The notes under the pieces: generated by a model
What the model was told of the DNA's origin: nothing
The model's input: only the letters and a program-made list of their open reading frames with translations
Database searches by the model: none
NCBI GenBank assembly: GCA_036583965.1
Contig: JAZBQD010000015.1
Span: 27,254,310 to 27,318,309 of the forward strand
Direction: 5' to 3'
Origin: Prunella strophiata
Taxonomy: Eukaryota > Chordata > Aves > Passeriformes > Prunellidae
Length of the DNA stretch: 64,000 nt
Shown: positions 60,118-64,000 of the stretch, one piece after another
Layout: every line of letters starts with the position of its first letter
Position numbering within the stretch: the first letter of the stretch is position 1
Made by a program: the position numbers and the translations under genes

Positions 60118-63100
60118 CATATCAGCATAACAATCACTCCATTTCTAGGCAAGAAAGAAGTAATACAGCTTCAAGCAATGTTAGATGCAAGTCTCTGGAG
60201 ATGCAGGGGTAAGCATGTTATACAGAGTGTATTCTCTGCTTTGTAGAACTACTGTTTAGATCAAGTTTTTTTTCCCCAGCTTTTAAATCAGTTTCTGTGA
60301 CATTATTTTGTCAGTGGTACTTGGCTAGTAAAGATGATGGATGTGGCCATAAACTATGCTGAGCACTTTCACCCACTTGCTGATAGTGTTTGGACAAAGT
60401 CACGAGAAACCTGCTGAAACAGCATAATTTGAAAGAAATCCATGGGCCAAAACATGTGATCAAGTATTACAATTTACTTATTTTGAGTTCTTTTCAGTGT
60501 ATATCCACAAAATATATGAGTTCAGCTCAAGAAAAAAAATTTTAAAATCTGAGAAATAGTTACCAGATCAATGAGAAGCAGTCCTGCAAGTGTTCTAAAA
60601 CAATAATGTCAGGTTTCCCTTCAAATTGAATAAAAAATACAGAAGTTTTTCTACAAAATTCAATGGAAAATCTACTAGTTTTTCATGCAGATTTGTGTGA
60701 ATGTACACACATGCATTTTATAAAAGCTAATTTTATAAACCTGTCACTAACAAAATGAAATAATTTTGATTTAAAATATCATATTAATCATCATTTTTGT
60801 CCTTATTTTAATTTACCGTACCTTGTTATGGTTCTTCCAACAAGTGACACATAAAACTAATGAAAAACAAACTGATAAAAAACAAGAGATCCAATGAAAT
60901 CTATGCTAGTAAAAAGGAACAGTGTAATAAATCCTTAATATGTGGTAGCATAAGGTCAGTGTGCAGGTACACTGCTTTTTTTTGGCTCTTTGTGCTCTGG
61001 ATAGATTCTTACAGTAATAACAATTACATGAAAATAATGGATCATTTCTTACATATATGCAATATCAGCTGTGAAAAGAAAAGCAAATACCACAGAGAAG
61101 AAGAATGAAAATTGTGGGTCAGATGTCTCTTTAAAAGCTGAAAGGAGGACTATATGAGCTGGGACACAAGATTACCCTTGCAAATGATATCTATTCAGCA
61201 ACTGTGTCCTTCATTTCCTCAAGCACTGGAAATGCAAGCATTCAGGACACTTACTTTATAATCTCCTGTTTTTTGTGTTTTTTCTTCAAAATCAAGATTT
61301 CCCAACTGTTTCTTCCATAATTGAGAAGGACACACAGTATTTTTTTGTCTTTCAAGCCTGCCACAACTCTAAGGGAAAGATGTCCAACCTGTACTGCTCC
61401 CATATAATTTGTTGGGTGTAATTCCCATGCAAAAAAGTACCAGCTATGCCCAGCAGATGTGTCCCATGGGTGTAAAAAATATTAGCCAAAAAGGTATGTT
61501 GAATTATCAAGAAACAAAGGCATTTCAATCAGCTGTGTTCTGAGATTTGGACAGAGGTACTATTTTCCTTCAATGGTAGAGTTTAAGTAATTGGGGCTTC
61601 ACCTATTCTTTATGATTTGCAAGATGTGACAGCTTTCTTACACTGTATTGGTGAGCTCAAATCCAATGTTTTCACCCCACTTTCTGACTTCTTTGTCCTG
61701 TATATGTTGAACTTTGTGAAGGGACAGTTCATTTTGATGTTTGTGTTGGAAGGAATTATTCATTCAGTCAGTGTCTCCTTGAGAACTGAGCTTGGCTGCA
61801 AAGATTATTTATGAGGTTTGATGAAGATCAGAGCAGGACAGGAATAGAGAGCCGGTTTGGCAACATAAATTAAAAGACATATTTCCAAATATTATTTACA
61901 GTGCCATCCTATGATGTTGCCAAGTAGACTCTTAAGTGAGGTCCTGAAGCTGTCAGTGTTTCTCTAGGGCAGCAGAGTCCAGACTGTAGAAGTTCTGACA
62001 GTAATGAAGAAAACACTCACTTGTATGTCAGGAGAATGCACTGTCGCTTTCCTGTTTTCTCTTTGCAGGGCCAATGAAATGTAGGTCATATTTTTTACCC
62101 ATTTTAGTGTTACCAGTTGATACATGGGCGAGTCTGCTGTGACTGAAAGTTCAGAGAAATTCAGACTTATGCTTTTGATAATTCCATTAGTAATGGAAAA
62201 CTTGTGAGAAGCAGCCTAGCTCATCAGCAAATTTTAAGAATATGTTCCTTCTTACTTTCTTGAGTAAGCTCTTGCTTGAAGGGACAGAGAATTATGTTTA
62301 AATCCTGCAGTAATCATCCTAATCTTGGTTAGGGTGCCACATGGAGTACAACTAATCTCAAATGTGGCTGGTAGGCTGAACCTAATTAGAATTTTGGCAG
62401 TAAGGCTCATCATATTAAAACAGACAGTACTACATGGCAAATTGTTTCTCAGTTAAAATATTTAACAAACTAAATAGCTTTGAGGAGCATTGGTAAGAGT
62501 TGTTGTTTGACTATAGTATTTTTAATCTTAACAGTACTATTTCAGAAATTCAATTTTCACAGAGATGAGCCAGAAATTATTTTCTGTGCATTCCCTGATA
62601 ATAAACTGTATAACTAGTTCAAAATCTCACAAACAATTATAAAAAATAATGTAAGGTTTGATTTATGAAGTATTCTCTCATTTGTAGCTAATCAACCTTG
62701 CTAGTTACTTGAAGGCCCTTAGGCACAAATCCACTAAGAAAAGACAATCTTAAAACAAACCTAATTATACTGGATTTAAAGTTGAATATGCTTTTCTAAT
62801 AAGACCACAGTTGTATTACTGTCCTTTCTGCTCAACTTCATTTGGACTCCAATGACACCATTCCAGCAACAGGTCAGTAGGCACCAAAACCCTGGAACTA
62901 ATGAGATACATCTCCTGGGGAAACTGTCAACAGTTGTGCAAAACTGGCATTTCTTATCACAAGTGCAGACTGGTAGCAATGATTTCAGAGACTTATATTA
63001 ACAAAAGGAAAGTTCAATCATTGCTTGTATTGTCAGAATAGTTGACAGCTGACAGCTTACAAAACTCCATCCCAGGTGTATTGTGGGTTATTATTTAGAT

Positions 63101-64000
63101 GTTATGACATATATTTGCTTAAGAAAATGCTTGAAACAGCACTGGAATTTTCAAGAAGATACAAAATGAGTACTAAAGAATTTATTTTATTCAGAATAAC
63201 TTGCTTTCTTCTTTGACATCTCTAAGGATTTCTCAGATACTATCCTTTTCTTCTTCTAACTCTTAGATTACTGATATTTCTGGGAATTTTCTCAAAGTGC
63301 TTTGAGTTCTGTCCAGTAAGGTATTTCTAAATTAGACTGTAATAAGCATTGATTATATCTTGATGCTATTGTAGTTCCACAGTGGCATACATGTTTAAAG
63401 GTTTCAAGCCTGAAGAATGATTTTCAGAGTATGAATCCCAAATTATAAGACAGCTCCATATAAAAACATTTACAAATTTTAATGTAATATATTCAACTGA
63501 AATTAATGAGAACATATAACAAAAATACAAAATTACTAATATATAACTCACAATAACCTCATTATTCAGGAAACATCTTATGAAAAGAGATACATAACCT
63601 GGAAAACGAAGCAAGAAACAAAACTTGAGCACTGAAATATTGATTATTCAACTATAACAGTAAAGCTAAGGTAGAAATTTCTATCACACAATTTTGTGAT
63701 ATTTCAGCATATGGTTCTATGGAGGGATCAAAATAAATTAGCATTTTTGTTTACAGGCTGGTGACCTGAAATGTGACTCTGATCAAATATATAGAAATGT
63801 AGTTGAGCTATCAAAAAAATTAAAGTCTAAATAATTTCTAGTGTTTTGAAAATATAGAGAATATAACACTGTTATTTACACAGAACATCACAGACATAAA
63901 GTCAAAAAGGAGGAACATTCTGGGTTAATTTATAGAATTTCCTGTATAGTGGTGTTTCTCATTTTAAAACTCTCACCTTGCATAAAATGGTATTCAAATT
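60114..64000. other. Unique AT-rich sequence to the window end
   Basis: Frames of 60-88 codons are scattered on both strands and none is recognisable. A splice-flanked 93-bp open segment at 60116-60208 is listed as a finding only. Confidence 0.5.

Overview
The window looks like AT-rich, non-coding nuclear DNA from a bird, most likely a songbird. The evidence is the repeat content. I see at least nine fragments of chicken-repeat-1 (CR1) LINEs on both strands, and several endogenous retroviral LTRs of the ERVL and ERVK kinds. Two of these LTRs keep TG...CA ends and target-site duplications (5 bp and 6 bp). I see no Alu- or L1-like elements, no bacterial gene organisation, no rRNA or tRNA and no CRISPR array. 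The species assignment is inference; the CR1 and LTR recognition rests on sequence I can read.

No intact host protein-coding gene could be supported. Open frames are short, and most are shadows of low-complexity DNA (A-rich array, trinucleotide repeats, poly-T) or of transposable elements. The window is either a gene desert or the inside of a very long intron.

Layout. 1-4200: a CR1 scrap, a small tandem duplication, a roughly 400-bp almost pure A array with regularly spaced C, and a complete solo ERVK-type LTR (3269-3906). A 50-bp exact direct repeat lies on both sides of this LTR, 960 bp apart. 4200-15200: mostly unique AT-rich sequence with a small CpG-rich patch near 8.9 kb. 15229-15879: a complete solo LTR with a perfect ACATT duplication. 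18.3-22.2 kb: three CR1 fragments. 29.2-31.5 kb: a CR1 3' half carrying reverse-transcriptase remnants, split by a 1.1-kb LTR. 32.2-33.0 kb: another CR1 whose 3' tail has grown into 14 copies of ATTCT. 37.5-38.6 kb: a GC-richer, promoter- or LTR-like block with a 181-codon frame, then a (TAC)n(TAT)n microsatellite. 40.0-40.6 kb: an antisense CR1 with an internal deletion. 50.7-51.1 kb: a GC-richer block with a TATA-like box. 53.5-54.6 kb: a CR1 3' end, then part of another LTR. 58.9-59.1 kb: an (AT)n(GT)n microsatellite touching a CR1 3' end. The rest is unique, AT-rich sequence.

There is no operon or pathway to describe. The story is one of transposon layering, tail-derived microsatellites and local duplication. 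The most unusual items are the A-rich periodic array with the distant exact repeat beside it, the LTR nested inside a CR1, and a few short stretches that look like exons by splice signals alone and are offered only as candidates.
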